Positions 1 through 8,477 of a stretch of 64,000 nt of DNA are shown in pieces. A program made the translations under genes and the position numbers. Position 1 is the first letter of the stretch, and each line of letters starts with the position of its first letter. The notes under the pieces are model-generated. The model was not told where the DNA came from, ran no database searches, and saw only the letters and a list, made by a program, of their open reading frames with translations. Source of the stretch: Vibrio sp. CDRSL-10 TSBA (GTDB taxonomy: Bacteria > Pseudomonadota > Gammaproteobacteria > Enterobacterales > Vibrionaceae); assembly GCA_039696685.1 (NCBI GenBank), contig CP155566.1, positions 2,604,001 to 2,668,000 on the forward strand, given 5' to 3'.

Positions 1-109
1 GGAGTGTCTGGATGCAGCAGTGGACGAATCCGTTCGTTGTCTCGACATCTTAATCAAAGATGGCCTAACAAAAGCGCAAAACCGCTTACACACGTTCAAA
101 GCTGAATAA
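1..109 (+). CDS. pth: Peptidyl-tRNA hydrolase, C-terminal end (partial)
   Basis: The first 109 bases hold the last 35 codons of a frame ending in TAA at 107-109. The reading ends in [12 protein letters not shown], close to the C-terminus of bacterial peptidyl-tRNA hydrolase as I know it from E. coli. The enzyme releases peptides from prematurely dissociated peptidyl-tRNA in the cytoplasm. Its place 11 bases before ychF supports the call, since pth-ychF is a conserved pair in gammaproteobacteria. The 5' part lies outside the window. Confidence 0.85.
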   Translation, partial: ECLDAAVDESVRCLDILIKDGLTKAQNRLHTFKAE

Positions 110-120
110 GGTTTACAGTC

Positions 121-1213
121 ATGGGTTTTAAATGTGGCATCGTTGGTCTACCAAACGTTGGTAAATCAACACTTTTTAATGCACTAACAAAAGCAGGTAT
201 CGAGGCGGCAAACTTCCCGTTTTGTACCATCGAACCAAACACAGGTGTCGTTCCGGTACCGGATCTGCGTCTAGACGCACTGGCAAACATTGTTAACCCA
301 GAGCGTATTCTGCCAACCACGATGGAATTCGTTGACATCGCGGGTCTGGTTGCAGGTGCATCAAAAGGTGAAGGTCTGGGTAACAAATTCCTGGCTAACA
401 TCCGTGAAACTGACGCGATCGGTCACGTTGTACGCTGTTTCGAGAACGAAAACATCGTTCACGTTGCGGGTAAAGTCTCTCCGATTGAAGATATCGAAGT
501 GATCAACCTGGAACTGGCTCTGGCTGATCTGGACAGCTGTGAGCGTGCAATCCAGCGCCAGGCAAAACGTGCCAAAGGCGGTGACAAAGACGCTAAATTC
601 GAGCTGACCGTGCTGGAAAAACTGCTGCCAGTGCTGACTGAAGGTGGTTCTGCCCGTACTGTGACTCTGTCAAAAGAAGAGCTGGCAGCCATTGGTTACC
701 TTAACTTCCTGACTCTGAAGCCGACCATGTACATTGCTAACGTGTCTGAAGACGGTTTTGAAGACAACCCGTATCTGGATGCTGTACGTGAATTCGCAGC
801 CAAAGAAAACAACGTTGTGGTTCCGGTTTGTGCCGCGATCGAATCTGAGCTTTCAGAACTGGAAGAAGAAGAGCGTGACGAATTTCTGGCGGATCTGGGT
901 ATCGAAGAACCGGGCCTGAACCGGGTTATCCGTTTCTGGTTACGATCTACTGAACCTGCACACTTACTTTACTGCAGGCGTTAAAGAAGTACGCGCCTGG
1001 ACTATTCCTGTCGGCGCAACGGCTCCGCAAGCAGCGGGTAAGATCCACACCGACTTCGAGCGCGGCTTCATCCGTGCTGAAGTAGTGGGTTACGATGCTT
1101 ACATCGAGTTCAACGGTGAAAGCGGCGCGAAAGAAGCGGGTAAATGGCGTCTGGAAGGTAAAGATTACATCGTAAAAGATGGCGATGTTATCCACTTCCG
1201 CTTTAACGTTTAA
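121..1213 (+). CDS. ychF: Redox-regulated P-loop ATPase YchF (Obg family), +1 base at 932-936
   Basis: YchF is a cytoplasmic, ribosome-associated P-loop NTPase of the Obg class that prefers ATP. The P-loop GLPNVGKST is at residues 9-17, the switch-II stretch [10 protein letters not shown] near residue 70, and the base-recognition motif is NVSE rather than NKxD, as in ATP-binding YchF. The C-terminal TGS domain follows. The frame breaks at 932-936 (GTTTC). Removing one T restores [16 protein letters not shown] and a 363-residue protein, the usual family length, ending with TAA at 1211-1213. It is probably cotranscribed with pth 11 bases upstream, and a terminator follows at 1282-1307. Confidence 0.95.
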
Positions 1214-1281
1214 CCGCTGCGTTTACCTCTCCGTTTAAATAATATTCAACTCGGCTGAGGTAAAATCAGGCAGCTGAACAA

Positions 1282-1307
1282 AAGCCAACCAAGCGGTTGG
1301 CTTTTTT
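1282..1307 (+). terminator. Rho-independent terminator after ychF
   Basis: The stem AAGCCAACC / GGTTGGCTT is followed by a run of six T. It lies 69 bases after the ychF stop and separates pth-ychF from the tRNA array. Confidence 0.85.
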
Positions 1308-1454
1308 GTTTTCACGGCGGTTAAATCTGAGAAATCCGTTCAGGTCAAAGGTAATGAATCTGTTGTTTTACTAGCGCTTTTTGATCACAAACACGCCTCT
1401 TTGATTAAAAATAACCCGAACAGTCAATTTCAGGGAATTTATTCAAAAAAACTG

Positions 1455-1483
1455 TTGACGCTCCTGAGCCATATCCGCATAAT
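1455..1483 (+). promoter_or_regulatory. Sigma-70 promoter of the tRNA array
   Basis: TTGACG (1455-1460) and CATAAT (1478-1483) are separated by exactly 17 bases. A GC-rich discriminator (GCGCTCC) follows directly, typical of stringently controlled stable-RNA promoters. The first tRNA starts about 60 bases downstream. The rest of the 330-base gap 1214-1543 holds only the ychF terminator. Confidence 0.8.
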
Positions 1484-1543
1484 GCGCTCCGTTCTCAGCG
1501 ATAAGGCAACTTTGAAGCGAGTAACGAAAAGTGAAAAATTGTT

Positions 1544-1620
1544 GGCTACGTAGCTCAGCTGGTTAGAGCACATCACTCATAATGATGGGGTCACAGGTTC
1601 GAATCCCGTCGTAGCCACCA
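1544..1620 (+). tRNA. tRNA-Met (CAT), copy 1
   Basis: 77-base cloverleaf with acceptor GGCTACG/CGTAGCC, anticodon loop CTCATAA and encoded CCA. It looks like an elongator Met species because the acceptor starts with a paired G-C. It is the first gene of the array. Confidence 0.95.
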
Positions 1621-1673
1621 TTTCCTAAATGCTTTCGCTTGATTCAATCGAGCAAGAGTAATTAGGAAATAAT

Positions 1674-1758
1674 GCGGAAGTGGCGAAATTGGTAGACGCA
1701 CCAGATTTAGGTTCTGGCGCCGCAAGGTGTGAGAGTTCAAGTCTCTCCTTCCGCACCA
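1674..1758 (+). tRNA. tRNA-Leu (TAG), copy 1
   Basis: 85-base class II tRNA with acceptor GCGGAAG/CTTCCGC, anticodon stem CCAGA/TCTGG around loop TTTAGGT, a long variable arm and encoded CCA. Confidence 0.95.
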
Positions 1759-1788
1759 TTATTTAAGATAACGCAAGTTATCGCCTGC

Positions 1789-1863
1789 AGGTCTATCGCC
1801 AAGCGGTAAGGCAGCGGCTTTTGATGCCGCCATTCCCTGGTTCGAATCCAGGTAGACCTGCCA
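1789..1863 (+). tRNA. tRNA-Gln (TTG), copy 1
   Basis: 75-base cloverleaf with acceptor AGGTCTA/TAGACCT, anticodon loop TTTTGAT (TTG) and encoded CCA. All five copies in the array have the same sequence. Confidence 0.95.
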
Positions 1864-1906
1864 TTTTTACACCTTGTCTGAGGTTATCAGACAGAATACT
1901 GAATTT

Positions 1907-1993
1907 GCGGTGGTGGCGGAATTGGTAGACGCGCTAGCTTCAGGTGCTAGTGTCCGTTAGGACGTGAGGGTTCAAGTCCCTCCCTCCGCACCA
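1907..1993 (+). tRNA. tRNA-Leu (CAG), copy 1
   Basis: 87-base class II tRNA with anticodon stem CTAGC/GCTAG around TTCAGGT (CAG), variable arm TGTCCGTTAGGACG and encoded CCA. Confidence 0.95.
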
Positions 1994-2008
1994 AATTCAG
2001 TATGTCGT

Positions 2009-2083
2009 AGGTCTATCGCCAAGCGGTAAGGCAGCGGCTTTTGATGCCGCCATTCCCTGGTTCGAATCCAGGTAGACCTGCCA
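2009..2083 (+). tRNA. tRNA-Gln (TTG), copy 2
   Basis: Identical to the copy at 1789. It follows tRNA-Leu(CAG) by only 15 bases. Confidence 0.95.
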
Positions 2084-2165
2084 TAATTCTTTACGTTTCA
2101 ATACGATGTAAAAATCATTGGAACTGAATACGAGATTGTATTATAGTTTCTCGCTCAAAATTGAT

Positions 2166-2242
2166 GGCTACGTAGCTCAGCTGGTTAGAGCACATCACTC
2201 ATAATGATGGGGTCACAGGTTCGAATCCCGTCGTAGCCACCA
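2166..2242 (+). tRNA. tRNA-Met (CAT), copy 2
   Basis: Identical to the copy at 1544 and starts a second Met-Leu repeat of the array. Confidence 0.95.
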
Positions 2243-2288
2243 CTTATTCAAGTCAATCATTTTAATGATTGACTTAGAATACCGGGAC

Positions 2289-2373
2289 GCGGAAGTGGCG
2301 AAATTGGTAGACGCACCAGATTTAGGTTCTGGCGCCGTAAGGTGTGAGAGTTCAAGTCTCTCCTTCCGCACCA
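2289..2373 (+). tRNA. tRNA-Leu (TAG), copy 2
   Basis: Same as the copy at 1674 except GCCGTAAGG instead of GCCGCAAGG just after the anticodon arm. Confidence 0.95.
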
Positions 2374-2399
2374 TCATCCCGACATTCTGAAACTGTTTT

Positions 2400-2484
2400 G
2401 CGGAAGTGGCGAAATTGGTAGACGCACCAGATTTAGGTTCTGGCGCCGCAAGGTGTAAGAGTTCAAGTCTCTTCTTCCGCACCA
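2400..2484 (+). tRNA. tRNA-Leu (TAG), copy 3
   Basis: Variant with paired changes in the T arm (AAGAGTTCAAGTCTCTT in place of GAGAGTTCAAGTCTCTC), so the stem is kept. The copy at 3123 shares the variant. Confidence 0.95.
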
Positions 2485-2515
2485 TAATTTGCGATAACGA
2501 TAAGTTATCCGCTGT

Positions 2516-2590
2516 AGGTCTATCGCCAAGCGGTAAGGCAGCGGCTTTTGATGCCGCCATTCCCTGGTTCGAATCCAGGTAGACCTGCCA
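2516..2590 (+). tRNA. tRNA-Gln (TTG), copy 3
   Basis: Identical to the copy at 1789. The bases after it nearly match those after copy 1, as expected for block duplication. Confidence 0.95.
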
Positions 2591-2634
2591 TTTTTTACAC
2601 CTTGTCTGAGGTTATCAGACGAAATACTGAATTT

Positions 2635-2721
2635 GCGGTGGTGGCGGAATTGGTAGACGCGCTAGCTTCAGGTGCTAGTGTCCGTTAGGACGTGAGGGTT
2701 CAAGTCCCTCCCTCCGCACCA
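2635..2721 (+). tRNA. tRNA-Leu (CAG), copy 2
   Basis: Identical to the copy at 1907, with near-identical upstream spacer. Confidence 0.95.
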
Positions 2722-2736
2722 AATTCAGTAGATTGT

Positions 2737-2811
2737 AGGTCTATCGCCAAGCGGTAAGGCAGCGGCTTTTGATGCCGCCATTCCCTGGTTCGAATCCAGG
2801 TAGACCTGCCA
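2737..2811 (+). tRNA. tRNA-Gln (TTG), copy 4
   Basis: Identical to the copy at 1789. It is followed by a spacer (about 2813-2858) that recurs after the last tRNA-Gln at about 3510-3551. Confidence 0.95.
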
Positions 2812-2862
2812 TTACACAACGATGATTCGATATACCAAGTCGGGTTATCTACAAAACATGAT

Positions 2863-2947
2863 GCGGAAGTGGCGAAATTGGTAGACGCACCAGATTTAGG
2901 TTCTGGCGCCGCAAGGTGTGAGAGTTCAAGTCTCTCCTTCCGCACCA
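2863..2947 (+). tRNA. tRNA-Leu (TAG), copy 4
   Basis: Identical to the copy at 1674. Confidence 0.95.
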
Positions 2948-2992
2948 TTATTCTTAACTATTAACTTTGTTGATCGATAAGAATAACAGAGT

Positions 2993-3069
2993 GGCTACGT
3001 AGCTCAGCTGGTTAGAGCACATCACTCATAATGATGGGGTCACAGGTTCGAATCCCGTCGTAGCCACCA
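2993..3069 (+). tRNA. tRNA-Met (CAT), copy 3
   Basis: Identical to the copy at 1544. The following spacer again opens with TTTCCTAAATGCTTT, as after copy 1. Confidence 0.95.
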
Positions 3070-3122
3070 TTTCCTAAATGCTTTTAAGTCAGGTTAACTG
3101 TCTGAGAGTTTTTAGGAAACAT

Positions 3123-3207
3123 GCGGAAGTGGCGAAATTGGTAGACGCACCAGATTTAGGTTCTGGCGCCGCAAGGTGTAAGAGTTCAAGTCTCTTCTTC
3201 CGCACCA
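3123..3207 (+). tRNA. tRNA-Leu (TAG), copy 5
   Basis: T-arm variant identical to the copy at 2400. The longest spacer of the array (124 bases) follows. Confidence 0.95.
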
Positions 3208-3331
3208 TGTTAACGATAATATGAAAAACTTTTCAATATTATCAAAAAGCTGCGTGACAAGAGCTTAAGTTCCGGTTACTATCCCAGAACAGGTTGTCAC
3301 AAGATAGCTTAACAGAGTAATACTAAATTTT

Positions 3332-3418
3332 GCGGTGGTGGCGGAATTGGTAGACGCGCTAGCTTCAGGTGCTAGTGTCCGTTAGGACGTGAGGGTTCAA
3401 GTCCCTCCCTCCGCACCA
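3332..3418 (+). tRNA. tRNA-Leu (CAG), copy 3
   Basis: Identical to the copy at 1907. Confidence 0.95.
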
Positions 3419-3433
3419 AATTTAGTATCTTGT

Positions 3434-3508
3434 AGGTCTATCGCCAAGCGGTAAGGCAGCGGCTTTTGATGCCGCCATTCCCTGGTTCGAATCCAGGTAG
3501 ACCTGCCA
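3434..3508 (+). tRNA. tRNA-Gln (TTG), copy 5
   Basis: Identical to the copy at 1789, 15 bases behind tRNA-Leu(CAG) as in the earlier Leu-Gln pairs. Confidence 0.95.
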
Positions 3509-3556
3509 TACAACGATGATTCGATATTCCAAGTCGGGTTATCAACAAATCAAGTT

Positions 3557-3641
3557 GCGGAAGTGGCGAAATTGGTAGACGCACCAGATTTAGGTTCTGG
3601 CGCCGCAAGGTGTGAGAGTTCAAGTCTCTCCTTCCGCACCA
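3557..3641 (+). tRNA. tRNA-Leu (TAG), copy 6 (last of array)
   Basis: Identical to the copy at 1674. A terminator begins 11 bases after its CCA, closing the 17-gene array. Confidence 0.95.
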
Positions 3642-3651
3642 TAGATTGACA

Positions 3652-3676
3652 AACCCAGCCTCGGCTGGGTTTTGTT
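3652..3676 (+). terminator. Terminator of the tRNA array
   Basis: Stem AACCCAGCC / GGCTGGGTT with a T-rich tail (TTTTGTTTT). Confidence 0.85.
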
Positions 3677-3742
3677 TTATCTGCTGATAGACTTTATCTG
3701 CGACTAAAAAGCACTCACTGCACCTATCCCTTTCCCGCAGAC

Positions 3743-3770
3743 TAAAAAATCCAACCGAAGCTGGATCTTT
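3743..3770 (-). terminator. Probable terminator facing the flagellin genes
   Basis: Read on the minus strand, ATCCAGC-TTCG-GTTGGAT is followed by a T run. It has a UUCG-type loop and lies downstream of the flagellin gene ending at 3917. It would also stop read-through from the tRNA side. Confidence 0.7.
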
Positions 3771-3816
3771 TAGTGGCTGCCTTGTTTTCAAACTCACTAT
3801 TTAGTTTACGCACTCA

Positions 3817-3880
3817 CCAGGTAATTCATAAACCAGGTAGTTCATAAACCCAGCCGTTGATAAACCAACCAGTTCATCAG
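3817..3880. repeat. Four degenerate 16-bp tandem repeats
   Basis: Consecutive units are CCAGGTAATTCATAAA, CCAGGTAGTTCATAAA, CCCAGCCGTTGATAAA and CCAACCAGTTCATCAG. The first two differ at one base. They fill most of the space between the terminators and the flagellin stop. No function is apparent. Confidence 0.7.
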
Positions 3881-3916
3881 CCAATCAGGGCATTTGCGAA
3901 CCATGCATGACTGAAC

Positions 3917-5051
3917 TTATCCCAGTAGCGCCAACGCGGTATTTGGGGCCTGTCTTGCCTGTGCCAGAACCGAACCAGACGCCTGTGCCAGGATCTGAGA
4001 CTTAGTCAGTGCCGTGGTTTCTTTGGCAAAGTCCGTGTCCTTGATGCGGCTCTTAGACGCATTCACGTTCTCGTTAATGTTATCCAGGTTACTGATTGCA
4101 TGGTTAAAGCGGTTCTGGAATGCACCCAGTTCAGCCCGGTGACTATCAACAAACTTCAATGCCGCATCCACCACAGCCACCGATTGCTGCGCGCCGCCCA
4201 CAGAGGTAACGTCAATCGTATCAACCGTCAGCGCCTGACCATCCTGGATCCCCAGCTCACCCGCCAGACTACCACCAAAGCTCACCGGTCCGGTAACCTT
4301 GTTATTGTCAGCAAACAGCTGCAGCCTGCCCTCTTCATCCACGGACGCTTTGACCATATCGGTCTGACCATTGATATAAGTAGCCAGTTTCTTCAATATC
4401 ATCGCCTTCTTTGGCGTTAATTGAGATGGTCTGTTCACCGCCAAAACGATCATTGAGGGTAATGGTCAGATCATTCGCATCTGCAGCCACACCCCAGTTA
4501 CTGTCTTTCCCTTGTGATGCTTGGTAGCCGGTGCCACCCATCATGCGGTTATCACTGCGCATGTTGTTCAGGGTCAGCATGACTGCTTCACCGCTGTCAG
4601 CACCAATCTGAAACGCTTTGGTTTCAAAGGTACCATTAAGCAGCTTGTTACCACCAAATGAAGTGGTTTCCGCAATCCGGTTCAGTTCATCATTCAACGC
4701 TGTCACTTCTTCCTGGATCGCCTGACGCTCTGATTTCGAGTTAGAGCCGTTGGCCGATTGCAGCGACAAATCACGCATACGTTGCAGAATGTTGGTGGTT
4801 TCATTCATCGCACCTTCAGCGGTCTGAGCCATCGAGATACCGTCATTGGCATTGCGCACCGCGACATCCAGGCCACGGCTCTGGACATTAAGGCGGTTAG
4901 ATATTTGCAGACCGGCCGCATCATCTTTTGCACTGTTGATTCGGTAACCTGACGACAAACGTTCCATAGAAGCCTGTTGGGCGTTGGTCGCACTGTTCAG
5001 ATAACGCTGAGCTGTCATTGCTGACACGTTAGTATTTACATTAACCGCCAT
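3917..5051 (-). CDS. flaC: Flagellin (FlaC-like), +1 base at 4387-4391
   Basis: Structural protein of the sheathed polar flagellum filament, exported through the flagellar type III system. The N-terminal flagellin domain (about residues 1-140, with [15 protein letters not shown] and [14 protein letters not shown]) and C-terminal helical domain (about 290-377, with [13 protein letters not shown]) are present, and the variable middle is short as in vibrio flagellins. The frame breaks at 4387-4391. Removing one base restores [16 protein letters not shown] and 377 residues. It is the second of two flagellin genes behind flgL. The V. cholerae locus has flaA then flaC in this order, and the symbol follows that; other vibrios name these genes differently. 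A FliA-type promoter lies upstream. Confidence 0.9.
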
Positions 5052-5146
5052 AAGATTATCTCCTGTTGATTTTCAGACGTAGCGGAACTTAACGAACGGT
5101 TTCCGACGTCTCGGAAATCCAAAGTGTTCTCTCAAAGTTATCTCTA

Positions 5147-5173
5147 ATAGCGACCCGGCTAAATTTAGCTTTA
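5147..5173 (-). promoter_or_regulatory. Probable FliA (sigma-28) promoter of the second flagellin
   Basis: Read on the minus strand: TAAA, a 15-base spacer, then GTCGCTAT, close to the vibrio FliA pattern TAAA-N15-GCCGATAA. It shares the unusual GTCG with the flgM promoter at 21337. It lies about 96 bases upstream of the flagellin start. Confidence 0.55.
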
Positions 5174-5351
5174 GACAAACGCAGCGAATAAGTTAAAAAA
5201 CGAGCAGTTGATGAAAGAAGTGCGAGATAAGGCGTAAAAGTGAACAGCAGAGGACAAAAAAGACTAAAGATTAATCAAATACGGACGGTGCAACAAAATG
5301 CACATCAGGACAAATGAATGGAGTCTCAATCAGAAGTGAGTAAACAACAGG

Positions 5352-5389
5352 CAAAAGAAAAGCCCCTTTCCTTTGAGAGAACCGGGGCT
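5352..5389 (-). terminator. Terminator after the first flagellin
   Basis: Minus-strand stem AGCCCC...GGGGCT followed by TTTTCTTTT. Together with the promoter at 5147 this gives the two flagellin genes separate transcripts. The rest of the 526-base gap 5052-5577 shows no gene. Confidence 0.75.
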
Positions 5390-5577
5390 GGGTTGGAAGC
5401 CAACGCCAATGTGGAGATCAGAGAAATGAACACATTTTGGCTACCAGATTGTGTATGACAACGTTTGCTTAACAAGCAGGTTTAGGTGAGAGAGCTTGCC
5501 AATCTCCGGTTATCATACTTTGCCAGGGTGCCTTCATCATAAGCTCACGTCTGAGCCGGAAATAAAGGCTCCCTATC

Positions 5578-6718
5578 TTACTGCAATAGTGAAATTGCAG
5601 AGTTAGGCAACTGTTTTGCTTGGGCAAGAATCGAAGTCCCCGCCTGTTGCAGAATTTGTGCTTTGGTCATTTGCGTGGTTTCTTTCGCAAAGTCGGTATC
5701 TTTAATCCGGCTCTTCGAAGCTTCCACGTTTTCCTGGATATTAGCCAGGTTGCTGATACTGTGGCTCAAACGGTTTTGCTTCGCACCTAGGTCTGCACGC
5801 TGTGCATCCACATATTTCAGTGCAGCATCCAGGATACCGACTGCGTTTCTGTGAGCCACCTACCGAGGTCACATCAATGTCCTGCACTGTTGTGTAGACA
5901 CCGTTATCAGTACTCAGCCCCAACTCATTGGCCAAGCCACCGGAAATGCTTAAACCGGATGCCAGATTCGGTTCCGCGACAAAAACTTGCAGACGTCCCT
6001 CATCATCAACCGAGGCTTTAAACATATCGGTCTGACCGTTGAGATAGGTCGCCACTTCTTCAATATCATCCCCAGCTTTGGCATTGATATTAATCGTCAC
6101 CGGTTCACCGTCTGCTCCGGTGTACTCTAACTGCATAGTGTTGGCATTAGCCGGTACACCCCAGTCCTGATTCTTGCCTTGCTCAGCAAGGTACGACACA
6201 CCGCCCATACGATGGTCATCAGCACGGATGCTGGTCAGACCCATGATCACCGCTTCACCTGAGCTGGCACCGATCTGGAAGGAGGCTTCACCAAAAGAGC
6301 CGTTCAGCAGCTTACGGCCACCGAAAGAGGTGGTTTCAGCGATACGGTTCAGTTCATCCTGCAGAGCTTTCACTTCTTCGTTAATCGCGCCACGTTCAGA
6401 CTCTGAGTTAGTACCGTTCGCCGATTGCAGTGACAAGTCACGCATACGTTGCAGAATCGAGGTAGACTCATTCATCGCCCCTTCCGCTGTCTGCGCGATC
6501 GAGATGCCATCGTTGGCGTTACGCATTGCCACATCCAGACCACGAGACTGAGCTGTCAGACGGTTTGAAATCTGCAGACCGGCCGCATCATCTTTTGCAC
6601 TGTTGATACGATTACCTGACGACAGACGCTCCATCGAGGTGTTCAGCTCGTTAGACGACTTATTCAGATAACGTTGTGCGGTCATGGCCGACACGTTGGT
6701 ATTGACGTTAATGGTCAT
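5578..6718 (-). CDS. flaA: Flagellin (FlaA-like), +1 base at 5845-5849
   Basis: Polar flagellin with the same domain order as its downstream paralogue and the same start ([16 protein letters not shown]). Removing one base at 5845-5849 restores [20 protein letters not shown] and a 379-residue protein. It sits directly behind flgL, the position of flaA in V. cholerae, where FlaA is the essential, sigma-54-dependent flagellin. The upstream region has a sigma-54-like element rather than a FliA box, which fits that assignment. The name is by synteny and promoter type, so it is less certain than the family. Confidence 0.9.
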
Positions 6719-6874
6719 AGTTTGCTCTCCTATCGAGTTCGCAAGCTTTATGCGAAGCGGTCAGCTGGACTCTTTTGGAAGCACTGACCGTGAATAACTT
6801 GCCAAACACGCATCACTGCGCGTTTTAGAACCGTATTTATAAACTGTGGTAATAATTTAAGGTTACTAATAACA

Positions 6875-6892
6875 ATCCAAATTGTGTGCCAA
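6875..6892 (-). promoter_or_regulatory. Possible sigma-54 promoter of the first flagellin
   Basis: The minus strand reads TTGGCACACAATTTGGATT. The -24 part TTGGCAC is ideal and the spacing to the -12 part is right, but the -12 dinucleotide is GG instead of GC. It lies about 160 bases upstream of the start. The remainder of the 551-base gap 6719-7269 shows no gene; a hairpin-like segment with two CATATGGC copies lies near 7175-7205. Confidence 0.4.
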
Positions 6893-7269
6893 CTTTAAAA
6901 TTGTGAGTAATTAAAAATTTATCTAACTATTTTTCAATCACTTAATTAAAGTCTTGTACTTAAAAGGCGTATCAGCTGTTAACCATTACCCCGAGCGGCA
7001 AACCACCATAGCCACATACATTGCCGCTTATTTATTCACCACCCGAGGCGGCAAATCCTGCCCTGTCAACGCGGCAAAAAAATGCCCATCAGGTAAAAGG
7101 TTAACCAACCTCACCACTGACACCCGGTTTAAGCTGCGTTCCTTTTCATTTCGCTGCTGTCATCTCACTTCGCACATATGGCATAGCTCATATGGCAGAG
7201 AAGTGCGATGCAGTTGCGAGCAGATAAAGAACAAGCACCACCTATCGTGCTGATCAGCGCAAGGCGTAA

Positions 7270-8464
7270 TCAAATATAATTAAACAGAGTTAAATCTTTG
7301 GTTTTACCAAACGCTTGCTGAGAAGCCTGCAGCGCACGGGAATTCTCATTAAACTCGATCACCGCTTCCGCGTAGTCTAGATCCTCAAACTGGCTTTTCG
7401 ACTTCGCCAGACTGATTTTAAAATCTTCATGCTGCTCTTCCTGAATATCCAGAGTACTCAGGTGGGCACCAATATCAGTCCGTTGTTTATTAAGATGGAT
7501 AAAAGCGGTATGAAATTCTTCGGTCATCTGCTGCAACTTTGCTGTGGTCGAAGCGTCAGACACTGACCCTTTAGAGAGCTCAATGGCATCTCTGAAGGTA
7601 TCGAAAATACTGTAGTTCTCGCGTGGCGTCAGCGACATGCTGTCACCGGCAGTCAGCTGGCCTTTGACGTGAATGGTCAGCCCTTCGTATTGAATACCGG
7701 TTTTCGGGTCAAAATCATCCGCAGCAACTACGTCTCCGTCACGCTCCAGCTGATAACCAAACTGGCCGTTTTGCATATCGACAAAGGTCACCGTGTATTG
7801 ACCATCGTCATCCGGGTCGCTGTTGGTCGCTCTCTCAAGCAACAGTTCTGAGCCTTCCTGCAACTGATAATCCGGTGCGTAATCACCAAACGGGTTTTCA
7901 ATCTCCATGAACATCTTGCTGCCCGGGGTATTAAACGGCACTTCCAGGCTGTTAGAGATCTTCATCTTGCGCTGGTAATCATCTCCGGCGTACGACACAT
8001 TGCCGGCATTATCGCGAAAGAAACGGCTGGGTAGTCGGCTTGGTGCCGGCAAAAATATAATTACCCGATTCGTCCTGCACATTGGCCAGGCTGAGCATGT
8101 TGTTCGAAATCTCCTCCAGCTCACGGGCTTTAGCTGCCCGGTCTTCAGGAGAAAGTGAGCCGTTGATCATTTCCATCACGTTGCGTTTCGCTTTATCGGC
8201 AAAATCTTCAGTGTTGGAGACAATCACTTCCTGATGCTCAAGCCGGTTACGCACCAGAGTAATGGCATCAATGTACTGGCGCAGCTGCTCTTCCTGCTGT
8301 GACACATTCTGGATATAGTGGGTTGCCAGGGGATTATCCGCCGCTGACAACAGTTTCTTACCGGAAGCCAGCTGAGCCTGATTGTGATGAACTTTCGATT
8401 CCTGACGACGCAAATCATTTTGCACCGACTGATAATTGTGGAAGCTGGAAATACGATTAAACAT
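7270..8464 (-). CDS. flgL: Flagellar hook-filament junction protein FlgL, +1 base at 8020-8024
   Basis: HAP3, the junction protein between FlgK and the filament. The flagellin-like N-terminus (MFNRISSFHNYQSVQNDLRR) and C-terminal helix are present. Removing one base at 8020-8024 joins the two frames at GTKPTTQPFFRDNAGNVSY and gives 397 residues, a normal size for vibrios. flgL lies 13 bases behind flgK and is probably cotranscribed from the sigma-54 promoter upstream of flgK. Confidence 0.93.
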
Positions 8465-8477
8465 TCAGTTGCTCCCC

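Noticed and set aside
1544..3641. Regular repeats of the tRNA array as a CRISPR-like array
   Set aside because: The repeats are complete tRNA cloverleaves with CCA ends, and the spacers are themselves partly repeated.
2213..3797. Open frames on the minus strand across the tRNA array (for example 2213-2560 and 3438-3797)
   Set aside because: They are reverse readings of repeated tRNA genes; the similar peptides only mirror the tRNA repetition.
6954..7253. A 99-codon plus-strand frame between flgL and the first flagellin
   Set aside because: No ribosome-binding site, no recognisable sequence, and it overlaps the promoter region of the flagellin gene.
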